A stretch of 64,000 nucleotides of DNA from an uncultured Oscillospiraceae bacterium (GCA_947631395.1 CANRLF010000010.1:1-64000); one strand, 5' to 3'. Positions 35,620 to 44,377 are shown, counted from the stretch's first letter. Numbers and translations are program-made. The notes: a model not told the origin generated them from the sequence alone.

Positions 35620-37230
35620 ATGATAAGGACTCTTATCCAAATGAGCCTCGGCGGCGCCGTCCTCATCGCCGTCATCATCCTCATAAGGCTCGTGGGGCTG
35701 AGCCGACTTCCAAAGCGCCTCTTTCCGGCCCTCTGGTGCTTGGCGCTTCTGCGGCTCTTAACGCCCCTGTCCGTCACCCTTCCGGCGGGTGTGCCCCTTC
35801 CTGCGCTCCCCGTCCCGGACCTGCCATCCGTCGAGTCCCCCATCACCCCCGCGGATCAGGACGGCCACACGGCAAATCCGAATAATCCCCCGGCAGATAA
35901 GGTCGGCGATTTGGGCGCTGTACTTCCCGGTACTGTCCCCTCCCCCGCGCCTGTAACTCCGTCCGGGGCCCCGTCTGAGGACACTGAAACCCGATCCGCT
36001 GGCTTCCCCCTTGTTCCCGCTGTCTGGGCGGCTGTGGGACTGGGGCTGGGGCTCTACTTTGCCATCTCCCGGGCGCGTTTTTGCCGGGAGGTGCGCACCG
36101 CCGTACCCGTGGAAAACGAGTTTGCCACCCGGTGGCTTAAACGTCAGCGCCCCCGTCGCCGTGTGAGGCTCCGGGAGCTCGCGGGGCTCCCCTCCCCCCT
36201 TACCTATGGAATTATAAGGCCGGTCATCCTTGTTCCGCGGGGCTTTGACTGGTCTGACGCCGACGGGGCATGTTACGTCCTCTACCACGAGTACACCCAC
36301 ATACGCCGGTTCGACGCGGCGCAAAAGCTCCTCATGGCCGCGGCCCTGTGCCTTCACTGGTTCAACCCCCTCGTGTGGGCCATGTACTTCCTCCTCGACC
36401 GCGACCTGGAGCTCTCCTGCGACGAAGCCGTCCTCCTCCACTACGGCCCCAACAGCCGCCGCGACTACGCCCTGTCGCTGATCGCCCTGGAGGCGCGCCG
36501 CAGCGGGTTTGCCCTGTCTGGAAGCTATTTCAGTAAAAATTCTATGGAAGAAAGGATAAAAGCCATTATGAAGTTTAACAAAATAACCGTCACATCCATT
36601 GCCGCCCTTGCTCTCGCGATGGCGCTTGTGATCGCTGTGGCGATCCCCGCTTTCGCGTCGGAGACAGTCGACGACTCTTATATGTTGAATAAGGATAATA
36701 TAAAATCTGACATCATTCCCAAGGGAACGGTCCAGATTATCAATGATGACACGATCCCCTCCTCAACCGACTTTTCCGAAAAGGATTTTTCAGTAAAGGG
36801 TAGCCTTGACGTTTCCAATACGGCTATGGCACTGTCCGCCGCTCAAAATCATTCAGAGGTCGTATTGAACGAAGTGAAGCATGACCGCGTTGATATGTCT
36901 GTGGCGCGAAAAATTGAAACAGGCGTCTCTCCCATCGCGTTTTTGCAGGTGAATATCCCCTCTCTTCCTGCCGAAAAAGTAGCGATCTTTAATACCAGTT
37001 TTTCCATGGAGGCCGGAGAAACCGTGACCATCAACTGTGTTTATTCTCCCAGCTCTGCCAATGTGGATTTCGGCCTGATTGCCCCCGACGGCCTGTTTTA
37101 CTATGTGCCTGCATCCGGTGGAAATATTAAAACGACCTTCAAAATACCGGAAACCGGCAATTACACCTTGGCGATTAGAAATAACTCCACCGTCGATTCC
37201 ATCACCGTGACAGGCTTCGTCAACTACTGA
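35620..37230 (+). CDS. M56 (BlaR1-type) metalloprotease with an atypical C-terminal domain
   Basis: A 536-residue membrane protease. Transmembrane helices are at about 6-25, 31-52 and 130-148. A Pro-rich extracytoplasmic linker (about 55-125) precedes the protease domain with HEYTH (about 226-230; the zinc motif HExxH) and LELSCDEAV. A helix at about 328-346 is followed by a C-terminal extracytoplasmic part of about 190 residues. That part lacks the SxxK penicillin-binding motif of true BlaR1 and looks like beta-strand domains, the last similar to PPC domains (ETGNYTLAIRNNS). Base composition turns visibly AT-richer from about 36530. It probably inactivates the BlaI-like repressor on an unknown signal. 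Confidence 0.88.
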   Translation: MIRTLIQMSLGGAVLIAVIILIRLVGLSRLPKRLFPALWCLALLRLLTPLSVTLPAGVPLPALPVPDLPSVESPITPADQDGHTANPNNPPADKVGDLGAVLPGTVPSPAPVTPSGAPSEDTETRSAGFPLVPAVWAAVGLGLGLYFAISRARFCREVRTAVPVENEFATRWLKRQRPRRRVRLRELAGLPSPLTYGIIRPVILVPRGFDWSDADGACYVLYHEYTHIRRFDAAQKLLMAAALCLHWFNPLVWAMYFLLDRDLELSCDEAVLLHYGPNSRRDYALSLIALEARRSGFALSGSYFSKNSMEERIKAIMKFNKITVTSIAALALAMALVIAVAIPAFASETVDDSYMLNKDNIKSDIIPKGTVQIINDDTIPSSTDFSEKDFSVKGSLDVSNTAMALSAAQNHSEVVLNEVKHDRVDMSVARKIETGVSPIAFLQVNIPSLPAEKVAIFNTSFSMEAGETVTINCVYSPSSANVDFGLIAPDGLFYYVPASGGNIKTTFKIPETGNYTLAIRNNSTVDSITVTGFVNY

Positions 37231-37262
37231 TACTAATATTTGATCGTAATCTTTAACCGAAC

Positions 37263-37368
37263 GGGCGGGTCAAAAACCCGCCCGCCCCTCGTCCCGCCGC
37301 GCAAAAAAGGCTCCCCTCTCTGAGGGGAGCTGTCGGCGCAGCCGACTGAGGGGAGTCTACCCCCAAAA
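37263..37368. repeat. Inverted repeat plus single A unit
   Basis: Starting about 30 bases after the M56 stop, GGGCGGGT/ACCCGCCC forms a hairpin (37263-37283) that may serve as terminator. It is followed by an intact A unit (about 37305-37368: CTCCCCTC/GAGGGGAG hairpin, GTCGGC/GCCGAC hairpin, TGAGGGGAGTCTACCCCC). No A' or B unit is attached. Confidence 0.8.
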
Positions 37369-37398
37369 AAATATTGCGCCTTTCGGCGCTAATCAAAA

Positions 37399-37483
37399 AC
37401 GGGAGGGTTTAGAACCCTCCCCTACGGCATTTTTGGAAAATTCACACAAATAACCGGTAGGGGCGTGTTCTAAACCCGCCCGC
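37399..37483. repeat. D-type inverted repeat, copy 1
   Basis: CGGGAGGGTTT...AACCCTCCC followed by CTACGG, a spacer of about 30 AT-rich bases, then CCGGTAGGGGCG and a GGGC...GCCC pairing around TTCTAAACCC. The flanking CCTACGG and CCGGTAGG also pair with each other. The same arrangement occurs at 61263-61350. It lies just downstream of hicB. Confidence 0.8.
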
Positions 37484-37507
37484 GATTTTCCGGCAAGCCG
37501 CGCCCGC

Positions 37508-37894
37508 TCATCTCACTCCAAACCTCTGCTTCAGGCCGTCCTGGAGGACTTGAGAGAAGCTGACCCCGGCCCGCTCGCCAAGCTCATTGAGATAACTTGG
37601 TATGGTCACGTTTTTTCTCACGGCGCGCATATCATTTGCGCGGCGGTAGGCATCAAAATCCACTACCGCAAACACCGCAAGCTCCCCCGCGCCACATTCC
37701 GGGAGAGTCGTCGACGCGTCCGGTAGCTTCTTTCCCATATCCTGCATGGTGATCCCCGTAAGGCTTATGGCGTCGGAGGCCATGGAAATGGCGTCGGCAA
37801 TGGACGCGCCCTCTGTATTGATGTCAAAATCAGGTACATACACCAAATATCCCGTTTCCACAGGTGTCAAAATAATCGGATAAGCTGTTTTCAT
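37508..37894 (-). CDS. hicB: HicB-type antitoxin
   Basis: A 128-residue antitoxin. The N-terminal HicB domain (about 1-75) has YPIILTPVETGYLVYVPDFDINTEGASIADAI. The C-terminal part (about 90-128) is a ribbon-helix-helix-like DNA-binding segment (KNVTIPSYLNELGERAGVSFSQVLQDGL). The start at 37894 has AGGGGAGGAAAG; the longer in-frame start lies inside hicA. It follows hicA with 13 bases between, the usual toxin-first order for HicAB. It should neutralise HicA and repress the pair. Confidence 0.92.
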   Translation of the reverse strand: MKTAYPIILTPVETGYLVYVPDFDINTEGASIADAISMASDAISLTGITMQDMGKKLPDASTTLPECGAGELAVFAVVDFDAYRRANDMRAVRKNVTIPSYLNELGERAGVSFSQVLQDGLKQRFGVR

Positions 37895-37907
37895 GCTCTT
37901 TCCTCCC

Positions 37908-38078
37908 CTATAACCGGTTTCTTCGGATAAGTGCTTTGGCAAGCTGCTCGTTGACCTCCTTATGCCGCGGAACTGGCTCCACCCGCGTTCCGTCCGTCAA
38001 AATAATATGGTTCGCGCCCTCGCGGAGGACCCACCAGCCTTTGTCAAAAAATAGTCTAAGGAGGTCTTTCTGTTTCAT
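37908..38078 (-). CDS. hicA: HicA-type mRNA interferase toxin
   Basis: A 56-residue protein. It reads KQKDLLRLFFDKGWW (2-16), then GANHIIL with the catalytic His at about 24 in the place of the family GSH motif, then VEPVPRHKEVNEQLAKALIRR. This is the HicA double-stranded-RNA-binding-like fold that cleaves mRNA. GAGGTGAGATA precedes the ATG. The usual GSH is GANH here, so activity should be tested. The gene stands directly before hicB on the same strand. Confidence 0.85.
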   Translation of the reverse strand: MKQKDLLRLFFDKGWWVLREGANHIILTDGTRVEPVPRHKEVNEQLAKALIRRNRL

Positions 38079-38133
38079 TATCTCACCTCTCGCCTATATT
38101 ATACGCATAAAATGCGCATATGTCAACATCAAA

Positions 38134-38268
38134 ATTTTGGGCTTCCCTTTGGGGAAGCCCAAAATGCAGCGTGTCAAAAAACTATTAGATGATTTTCGCG
38201 GCATGTACGTCGCGAAAATTACCTTTTGTTCCCCCTTGTCGGAAAAGGCCTGACGGCCTTTTTCGACA
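38134..38268. repeat. Three consecutive palindromes downstream of gpmI
   Basis: The gap between hicA and gpmI holds three stems: 38134-38165 (14-bp perfect ATTTTGGGCTTCCC stem), 38191-38220 (ATTTTCGCG/CGCGAAAAT) and 38237-38268 (TGTCGGAAAAGGCC/GGCCTTTTTCGACA, one G-T pair). The second and third match palindromes one and four of the array at 32501-32716, including the bases between them (TTACCTTTTGTT). The last stem ends four bases from the gpmI stop and may terminate that operon. Confidence 0.82.
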
Positions 38269-38271
38269 GTC

Positions 38272-39798
38272 TCAGTGCTCAATCAAACTCTTCCCCGTCA
38301 TCTCCGCGGGCTTATCAATGCCCATCAGCTCCAGCATAGTGGGGCAGATGTCCGCCAGGCGTCCGTTGTGCAGCTTCGTGCCCTCCGGCGCGCCCACGAT
38401 GAAGAAGGGCACGGGGTTCGTGGTGTGGGCGGTGTGGGGCTCGCCGTCCTCGGCGATCATCTTGTCCGCGTTGCCGTGGTCGGCGGTTATGAGGCACACG
38501 CCCCCGGCGCGCATGACCGCGTCCACCACCTTGCCAACGCACTCGTCCACTGTCTCCACGGCCTTGACGGCGGCCTCAAACACCCCTGTGTGGCCCACCA
38601 TGTCGCAGTTCGCGAAGTTGAGGATTATGGCGTCGTATTTGCCTGTCTCTATGCGCTTTACGCACTCGTCCGCCACCTTCCTGGCGCTCATCTCCGGGAT
38701 GAGGTCGTAGGTGGGGAACTCCTTGGGCGACGGTATAAGGGCCCTGTCCTCGCCGTCGTACACCTGCTCCGTGCCGCCGTTGAAGAAGAAGGTCACATGG
38801 GCGTACTTCTCCGTCTCGGCGATCCTCAGCTGCTTCATGCCACGCTTTGCCAGTATCTCTCCGAAGGTGTTCCTGAGCTCCTCCGGCGGGAAGGCCACGG
38901 TGACGTTTGGCATGGTTGCGTCGTACTGCGTCGTGCAGACGTATTTCACAGGGAAGAAGCCCTTTTTGCGCTCAAAGCCGTTAAACTCCGGGTCAACGAA
39001 GGTCCTCGTTATCTCCCTGGCCCTGTCCGGGCGGAAGTTTGTAAAGATAACGGAGTCCCCGGCCTTGACCGTCCCCTCGGGGGCGCAGACCGTGGGCACC
39101 ACGAACTCGTCCGTCACGCCCGCGTCATAGCTTGCCTGCATCACGTGTACGGGGTCGAGGTCGATGTTCCCCTCCCCGCACACCATGGCGTTATAGGCCT
39201 TCTCCACCCGGTCCCAGCGGTTGTCCCGGTCCATGGCGTAAAAGCGCCCGGCGATGGTTGCTATTTTGCCCACGCCGATCTCCCGGCACTTCTCCACGCA
39301 CTCCTCGATGTACTCCTTGCCGGAGGACGGCGGCACGTCGCGGCCGTCCATGAAGCAGTGGATGTAGACCTTCGAAAGGCCCCGGCGCTTGGCCATCTCC
39401 AAAAACGCCCAGGTGTGTGTGTTGTGGCTGTGGACGCCGCCGGGGGACATGAGCCCCATCAGATGCAGGGCCCCGCCGCTTTCCTTGGCCGCGTCCATGG
39501 CGGCGATATACTCCGGATTTTCAAAGAAGCTCCCGTCCCTGACGGCCACGGTTATGCGCAGAAGGCTCTGATACACGATCCTCCCCGCGCCGATGTTGGT
39601 GTGCCCCACCTCGGAGTTGCCCATCTGTCCGTCGGGCAGACCCACGTCCTCGCCGCTGGCCTGGAGCTGGCATATGGGGCTGGAGGCGATTAGCCTGTCA
39701 AGGTTCGGCCTCTTCGCGGCGGCAATGGCGTTTATCTTCGGGTCCGGTTTGTCAATGCCAAAGCCGTCCATTATAATTAATGTCACAGGTCTTTTCAT
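38272..39798 (-). CDS. gpmI: 2,3-bisphosphoglycerate-independent phosphoglycerate mutase
   Basis: A 508-residue Mn-dependent mutase that interconverts 3- and 2-phosphoglycerate. It belongs to the alkaline phosphatase fold. Motifs are LIIMDGFGIDKP (metal Asp, about 7-17), MGNSEVGHTNIGAGR with the phospho-Ser (about 60-74), FMDGRDVPPSSG, FTNFRPDRARE, NFANCDMVGHTGV and TADHGNADKM (metal ligands near the C-terminus). GAGGAGG precedes the start. It is the last gene of the pgk-tpiA-gpmI set. Confidence 0.96.
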   Translation of the reverse strand: MKRPVTLIIMDGFGIDKPDPKINAIAAAKRPNLDRLIASSPICQLQASGEDVGLPDGQMGNSEVGHTNIGAGRIVYQSLLRITVAVRDGSFFENPEYIAAMDAAKESGGALHLMGLMSPGGVHSHNTHTWAFLEMAKRRGLSKVYIHCFMDGRDVPPSSGKEYIEECVEKCREIGVGKIATIAGRFYAMDRDNRWDRVEKAYNAMVCGEGNIDLDPVHVMQASYDAGVTDEFVVPTVCAPEGTVKAGDSVIFTNFRPDRAREITRTFVDPEFNGFERKKGFFPVKYVCTTQYDATMPNVTVAFPPEELRNTFGEILAKRGMKQLRIAETEKYAHVTFFFNGGTEQVYDGEDRALIPSPKEFPTYDLIPEMSARKVADECVKRIETGKYDAIILNFANCDMVGHTGVFEAAVKAVETVDECVGKVVDAVMRAGGVCLITADHGNADKMIAEDGEPHTAHTTNPVPFFIVGAPEGTKLHNGRLADICPTMLELMGIDKPAEMTGKSLIEH

Positions 39799-39829
39799 AA
39801 GGATACCTCCTCAAAATATATAGAGGGCA

Positions 39830-39890
39830 GGCCGGACAAAACCGGCCCAAACGGGAATATCCCGAATGGCCGCCCGTCCGGGCGGCCATT
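39830..39890 (-). promoter_or_regulatory. Three intercistronic hairpins between tpiA and gpmI
   Basis: Three stems follow each other: 39865-39890 (AATGGCCGCCCG/CGGGCGGCCATT), 39852-39864 (CGGG/CCCG) and 39830-39847 (GGCCGG/CCGGCC). None is followed by a T tract on the minus strand. They may mark an mRNA processing or stability site that sets different levels of TpiA and GpmI. Confidence 0.55.
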
Positions 39891-39900
39891 ATATGGATTT

Positions 39901-40677
39901 TTATTCCTCCTGATTTGCCGCGTTGATTATCGCCGCGTACTTCTCCGGTACCAGCGACGCGCCGCCGATGAGGCCGCCGTCGATGTCCGGCTGCGCCAGA
40001 AGGTCATAGGCGTTATTCTCGTTCATTGACCCGCCGTAGAGTATCGGCGTGGCCCTGGCCGCCCTCGCGCCGTGTACGCCGCGGATGACCGCCCTTATCA
40101 GCTTGCAAATCTCGTTGGCGTCCTCCGGGGTGGCGGTGCGTCCCGTGCCGATGGCCCAGATGGGCTCATAGGCGATGACGATCTTGCGCATCTTCTCCGT
40201 GGGCACACCGGCGATGGCCGCCTTCACCTGATAGCGTATAAGGTCCTCGGTGATGCCCATGTCCCGCTGCTCCAGGCTCTCGCCCACGCAGATTATGGGC
40301 ATGAGGCCCACGTCTATGGCGGCGTTCACCTTCTTGTTGACGGTTATGTCCGTCTCTCCGAAATACTGACGTCTCTCCGAATGCCCCACGATGACGTACT
40401 TCACGCCCAGGTCCTTCAGCATCTCGCCGGACACCTCGCCCGTGTAAGCGCCCCGGGGGAACTCGCTTATGTTCTGCGCGCCGATATTTATGTGGTTGCC
40501 CCAAAGTACGCGGCTTGCGGTGTGCAGATCCACGAAGGGAGCGCAAATAACAGCCTCGCACCATTTGTTCCGGGGCACGATGTTCCTCACGGCCTCGGCG
40601 AAATTCCGGATCTCTGAGGGCACCATGTTCATCTTCCAGTTGCCCGCTATTATAACTCTGCGATATTTCCTGTTCAT
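39901..40677 (-). CDS. tpiA: Triose-phosphate isomerase
   Basis: A 258-residue TIM-barrel enzyme interconverting dihydroxyacetone phosphate and glyceraldehyde-3-phosphate. The active site is complete: AGNWKMN (10-16, Lys), GHSERRQYFGE (about 99-109, His), AYEPIWAIGTG (about 171-181, Glu and loop 6) and YGGSMNENNA (phosphate site). AGGAGA lies before the start, 15 bases after pgk. Confidence 0.97.
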   Translation of the reverse strand: MNRKYRRVIIAGNWKMNMVPSEIRNFAEAVRNIVPRNKWCEAVICAPFVDLHTASRVLWGNHINIGAQNISEFPRGAYTGEVSGEMLKDLGVKYVIVGHSERRQYFGETDITVNKKVNAAIDVGLMPIICVGESLEQRDMGITEDLIRYQVKAAIAGVPTEKMRKIVIAYEPIWAIGTGRTATPEDANEICKLIRAVIRGVHGARAARATPILYGGSMNENNAYDLLAQPDIDGGLIGGASLVPEKYAAIINAANQEE

Positions 40678-40692
40678 GCCGCTTTTATCTCC

Positions 40693-41973
40693 TTATCTGT
40701 CCAAGAGGCACGCGACGCCCGGCAGCTCCTTGCCCTCAAGGAACTCGAGGGACGCGCCGCCGCCGGTGGAGATGTGTGTGATCTTATCGGCAAAGCCCAG
40801 CTGCTCGCAGGCCGCCGCGGAGTCGCCGCCGCCCACGATGGATATGCAGTCGGAGTCGGCCAGCGCCTTTGCCACAGCGATGGTGCCGGCGGCCAGGGTG
40901 GGGTTCTCAAATACGCCCATGGGGCCGTTCCAGACAACGGTCTTGGCCTCCATAACGGCCTTGGCGAATATCTCGCGGGTTTTTTCGCCGATGTCCAGGC
41001 CCATCTTATCCGCGGGTATGGCGTCGGAGGCCACGGTCTCAACGGCCACGGGGCCGTCAATGGGATCGGGGAAGGACGCGGCGACCACCGTGTCAACAGG
41101 CAGAAGGAGCTTTACGCCGTTCTTCTCGGCCTTTGCCATCATCTCCTTGCAGTAGTCAAGCTTCTCGGAGTCCAGAAGGCTCGTGCCCACGGAGTAGCCC
41201 TTGGCGGCCATGAAGGTATAGGCCATGCCGCCGCCGATGATGAGCGTATCCACCTTCTCAAGGAGGTTAGAGATGACGTTGAGCTTATCGGACACCTTGG
41301 CGCCGCCCAGGATAGCCACAAAGGGCCTGTCGGGGTTTGCCAGAGCCTTGCCCATGATCCCCAGCTCCTTCTCTATAAGGAAGCCCGACACGGCGGGCAG
41401 ATACTGAGCCACACCGGCGGTGGAGGCGTGTGCGCGGTGCACAGCGCCGAAAGCGTCGGAAACATAGACATCAGCAAGGCTGGCCAGCTCTTTGGCAAAC
41501 TCCGGGTCATTCTTGGTCTCACCCTTATTGAAACGGGTGTTCTGGAGAAGCATGATCTCACCGGGCTTCAACGCGGCGGCCTTGGCCTTAACGTCATCAT
41601 TCACCACATTGATGTCACCGGCCAGCATTACCGGCTGGCCCAGCAGCTCGCTGAGTCGCTTAGCCACAGGCTCCATGCACAGTGCCTCGAGGGACTTCTG
41701 CCACTTGGCCTCGGTCAGGTCCTCGGGAGCCTTGCCCTTCTCGGCCTGCTTCTTGGCCCACTTGTCAAAGCTGGGCTCGGGCTTTCCCAGGTGCGAGCAG
41801 GCGATGACGGCGCAGCCCTGCTCCAGCAGATACTTGATGGTGGGCACAGCCGCCACGATGCGCTTGTCGCTGGTGATGACGCCCGCCTTCAGGGGGACGT
41901 TGAAGTCACAGCGAAGGAGCACCTTCTTACCGGCAAGCTCGATGTCACGGACTGATTTCTTGTTGTAGTTCAT
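40693..41973 (-). CDS. pgk: Phosphoglycerate kinase
   Basis: A 426-residue kinase that makes ATP from 1,3-bisphosphoglycerate and ADP. The substrate-binding RCDFNVPLK (about 22-30), [32 protein letters not shown] and the nucleotide loop GGGDSAAA (about 390) are all present. An insertion of about 20-30 residues near 70-100 ([21 protein letters not shown]) makes it longer than the usual 390-400. It is the first gene of the set. gapA, the usual partner, is not in the window. GGAGAAG precedes the ATG. Confidence 0.96.
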   Translation of the reverse strand: MNYNKKSVRDIELAGKKVLLRCDFNVPLKAGVITSDKRIVAAVPTIKYLLEQGCAVIACSHLGKPEPSFDKWAKKQAEKGKAPEDLTEAKWQKSLEALCMEPVAKRLSELLGQPVMLAGDINVVNDDVKAKAAALKPGEIMLLQNTRFNKGETKNDPEFAKELASLADVYVSDAFGAVHRAHASTAGVAQYLPAVSGFLIEKELGIMGKALANPDRPFVAILGGAKVSDKLNVISNLLEKVDTLIIGGGMAYTFMAAKGYSVGTSLLDSEKLDYCKEMMAKAEKNGVKLLLPVDTVVAASFPDPIDGPVAVETVASDAIPADKMGLDIGEKTREIFAKAVMEAKTVVWNGPMGVFENPTLAAGTIAVAKALADSDCISIVGGGDSAAACEQLGFADKITHISTGGGASLEFLEGKELPGVACLLDR

Positions 41974-42031
41974 GGTTCTTCTCCTATCATTGAAAAATAA
42001 TTTGATGACCTTTGTTTCGGTGTCGCGCCTG

Positions 42032-42514
42032 TCAACGCGCCATGCTCCCCACTCCGGAGAGCTCCGGGAAGCCCTGCTGTCTCAGCGCCTCATAGCAGAT
42101 GACCGCCACTGAGTTTGAGAGGTTGAGGCTCCTGGCGTCCTCCCTCATGGGGATACGCACGCACCTGTCCCGGTACCGCTCCCGTAAGAACTCCGGAAGC
42201 CCCGCCGTCTCCTTTCCAAAGACCAGCCAGCAGCCGTCGGCGTACCGGACCTCGTGATAGCTTTTGGGTGCCTTGGTGGTGGCGAGCCACAGCTCGTCTC
42301 CGCCGTGCTTTTGGAGGAACTCGTCCAGGCCGTCGTAGACCGTTATGTCCACCATAGGCCAGTAGTCCAGCCCCGCCCGCTTCACCGCCCTGTCTGAGAT
42401 GTCAAAGCCCAGCGGGCGAACAAGATGCAGTCGCGACCTTGTGGCGGCGCAGGTCCGGGCGATATTCCCGCAATTTTGCGGTATCTCCGGCTCCACCAGC
42501 ACGATATTGACCAA
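42032..42514 (-). CDS. trmL: tRNA (cytidine(34)-2'-O)-methyltransferase TrmL
   Basis: A 160-residue SPOUT methyltransferase that methylates the wobble ribose of certain tRNAs. Signs are [23 protein letters not shown] (about 3-25), [14 protein letters not shown] (about 95) and the knot segment [26 protein letters not shown] (about 118-143). I take TTG 42514 as start because GGAGGGGGGAGG lies upstream and it yields the family N-terminus; the open frame goes to 42535. It lies 58 bases before pgk on the same strand. Confidence 0.92.
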   Translation of the reverse strand: MVNIVLVEPEIPQNCGNIARTCAATRSRLHLVRPLGFDISDRAVKRAGLDYWPMVDITVYDGLDEFLQKHGGDELWLATTKAPKSYHEVRYADGCWLVFGKETAGLPEFLRERYRDRCVRIPMREDARSLNLSNSVAVICYEALRQQGFPELSGVGSMAR

Positions 42515-42640
42515 GTGCCTCCCCCCTCCGCGCAAACACGCATGATTATTTTAGTACAACTTTACGCACATTTCAAGGGTATTTGTTAATTTTTTCTCGA
42601 TGTTTTTTTATTCGATACCATATAACGTACAAAAGTGTAA

Positions 42641-42676
42641 AAAATCCCGGAACAAGCCTCTTCGGCTCGTCCCGGG
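42641..42676 (-). terminator. Rho-independent terminator after the coiled-coil protein gene
   Basis: CCCGGAACAAGCC pairs with GGCTCGTCCCGGG. The two mismatches on the plus strand become U-G pairs in minus-strand RNA, and a run of T follows on the minus strand. It lies 18 bases after the stop at 42694. Confidence 0.85.
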
Positions 42677-42693
42677 CAAACCTTGTTAACAGA

Positions 42694-43248
42694 TTACTCC
42701 TGAGGTTTATTTACGGTAGAAGCGGCGTCGTCAAAGGCCTTCGCCGCCTCGTCGGCGATCTCCTCCGCCTCGTTGACGGCGGTCTCAACGGCGGACTCCA
42801 CCGTGTCCTCCACCTCGTCCACCACGTGGTCCGCCTCCTCGGTGACCTCGATCTCGATGTCCGCCTCAGCGGCGGAAAGGGCGTCTATCTCCGCCTGCTT
42901 CGCGGCCACCCGCTCAAGGGCCGCCTCGATGTCAGCCACGGGCTGGGCAAAGTCCGGATCGGTGTTCCCCGCGTACTTCTCATAGTACAGCTTGCCGAGC
43001 TCCATGTACTTCTTCTTGAGCCCCTCCCTCTCGGCGGCGATCTGCGCCGAAAGCTTCGTTTTCTTCGCCGTGTCCTGGGCCTTCCCCGCCACGTTCTTCG
43101 CCGCGTCGCTGGCCTTTCCCGCCACGCTCTTGGCGGCGTCGCCAGTTTTCTCCACCACGGTCTTTGCGGCCTTTGTGGTGAAGTCCGCCACAGTCCCGGC
43201 GGCGTCCTTTACTTTTTGCAGTATGTTCTCAAAGTCGATGCTTGCCAT
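42694..43248 (-). CDS. Helical, Ala/Lys/Glu-rich repeat protein
   Basis: A 184-residue protein predicted to be almost wholly helical. Residues about 15-65 consist of repeats of the type DAAKSVAGKASDAAKNVAGKA, like LEA or apolipoprotein-type amphipathic 11-mers. The middle has EREGLKKKYMELGKLYYEKYA, and the C-terminus (about 125-184) is strongly acidic (EVTEEADHVVDEVEDTVESA). No signal peptide is seen. The ATG at 43248 has GGAGG; an in-frame GTG at 43377, overlapping the lgt stop, would add 43 residues and is less likely. The function is unknown; membrane-surface or stress binding is possible. Confidence 0.8.
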   Translation of the reverse strand: MASIDFENILQKVKDAAGTVADFTTKAAKTVVEKTGDAAKSVAGKASDAAKNVAGKAQDTAKKTKLSAQIAAEREGLKKKYMELGKLYYEKYAGNTDPDFAQPVADIEAALERVAAKQAEIDALSAAEADIEIEVTEEADHVVDEVEDTVESAVETAVNEAEEIADEAAKAFDDAASTVNKPQE

Positions 43249-43366
43249 GATATTTACCTCCATATGATTATTTTGTTTTGTTGTAAAAGCTCCTGTTTTT
43301 TCAAAAGAGAACGTCTGGTGTCGGTCCAACAGCTCCTGAAGGGGCCTCAGCGCCTCGTCAAGCTCC

Positions 43367-44362
43367 TCATTCGTCACTGTCCTTCCCCTCCGTGTCCTCT
43401 TTTATTTCCTCTTCTCCGGCCTCTTCCCCGGCTTCCTCCGGGCTCTCCTCAGAGCTCCGCTCCCCCTCGGTATCTTCCCCGCCGGCCGGCCCCTCGACTA
43501 TGGCGACCTTGGCGGCCTTTTGGCGGTTTACGAACATATTTTCAGGGTCCGGGTGCCTCTTGAACCTATTATACAACAAAATCGCCACCGACGCAACAAA
43601 AAGTATGGCGGAAACGAGCTGCGATACGCGTATCGACGTGCCCCAGATATACAGGCTGTCCGTGCGCAGTCCCTCGATGAGCATCCTGCCGCAGCCGTAC
43701 CAGGCAAGGTATATGAGGAACATCTCCCCGTCGTAGGTCCGGTGCTTTTTCGAGTAGAAGTGCATAAAAGTGAACCCCACCAGATTCCACAGCGACTCAT
43801 AGAGGAACGTGGGATGCACCGAGTACGACGTGCCGTTTGGCAGCGTCAGCACCATTCGGCAGAAGATGTCCGTCTCGTAGCCGAAGGCCTCCCTGTTCAT
43901 AAAGTTCCCCCATCGGCCCAGCGTCTGCCCGATGAGGAAGCCGAAGCACACCATATCCAAAAAAGCGGGTATGGACAGCTTTTTCCACAGGCAGTAGATG
44001 ATAAGCGCCAGTATGGCCCCGGCGATGACGCCGTACATGCCAAGTCCCCCCTGCCAGATGTACAGGACCGAGATCGGGTCGTCCTTGAAAAGATCCCAGT
44101 GGAAGGCGCAGAAATAAATCCTCGCGCCGATGACCGCCATCGGTACGCCCAGGATTATGACGTCAAACACGTTGTCCGCCGTCATACCGAACTCCCCGGC
44201 GCGTTTGGCGCAGTACAGCACCGCCAGCAAAAATCCCGTGGCGATTATCACGCCGTACCAGTGTATCGTAAGCGGCCCTATGTTTATGACCGGCGACGGA
44301 TTTATGGACCAGTCCCCCAGCATGGGGAATGAGATCGACGCGTTAGGCAGATGCTGAGGCAT
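43367..44362 (-). CDS. lgt: Prolipoprotein diacylglyceryl transferase with acidic tail
   Basis: A 331-residue membrane enzyme that attaches diacylglycerol to the lipobox Cys of lipoproteins. Seven helices are expected. Conserved parts are HWYGVIIATGF (about 34), GGLGMYGVIAGA (about 107), the Lgt signature GRWGNFMNREAFG (about 149-161), HPTFLYES and the C-terminal helix with RVSQL. After the last helix comes an unusual tail of about 60 residues ending in a run of Glu, Asp and Ser. The ATG at 44362 has AAAGGAAAG. The window contains at least two predicted lipoproteins as substrates. Confidence 0.95.
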   Translation of the reverse strand: MPQHLPNASISFPMLGDWSINPSPVINIGPLTIHWYGVIIATGFLLAVLYCAKRAGEFGMTADNVFDVIILGVPMAVIGARIYFCAFHWDLFKDDPISVLYIWQGGLGMYGVIAGAILALIIYCLWKKLSIPAFLDMVCFGFLIGQTLGRWGNFMNREAFGYETDIFCRMVLTLPNGTSYSVHPTFLYESLWNLVGFTFMHFYSKKHRTYDGEMFLIYLAWYGCGRMLIEGLRTDSLYIWGTSIRVSQLVSAILFVASVAILLYNRFKRHPDPENMFVNRQKAAKVAIVEGPAGGEDTEGERSSEESPEEAGEEAGEEEIKEDTEGKDSDE

Positions 44363-44377
44363 TATTATCACTTTCCT

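Noticed and set aside
35620-37230. True BlaR1 beta-lactam sensor
   Set aside because: No SxxK, SxN or KTG motifs in the C-terminal part and no beta-lactamase gene nearby.
38275-39693. Open frame of 472 codons opposite gpmI
   Set aside because: Antisense to a full set of gpmI motifs; its translation is rich in His, Val, Leu and Gly without any family signature.
40774-41955. Open frame of 393 codons opposite pgk
   Set aside because: Antisense shadow of a certain gene.
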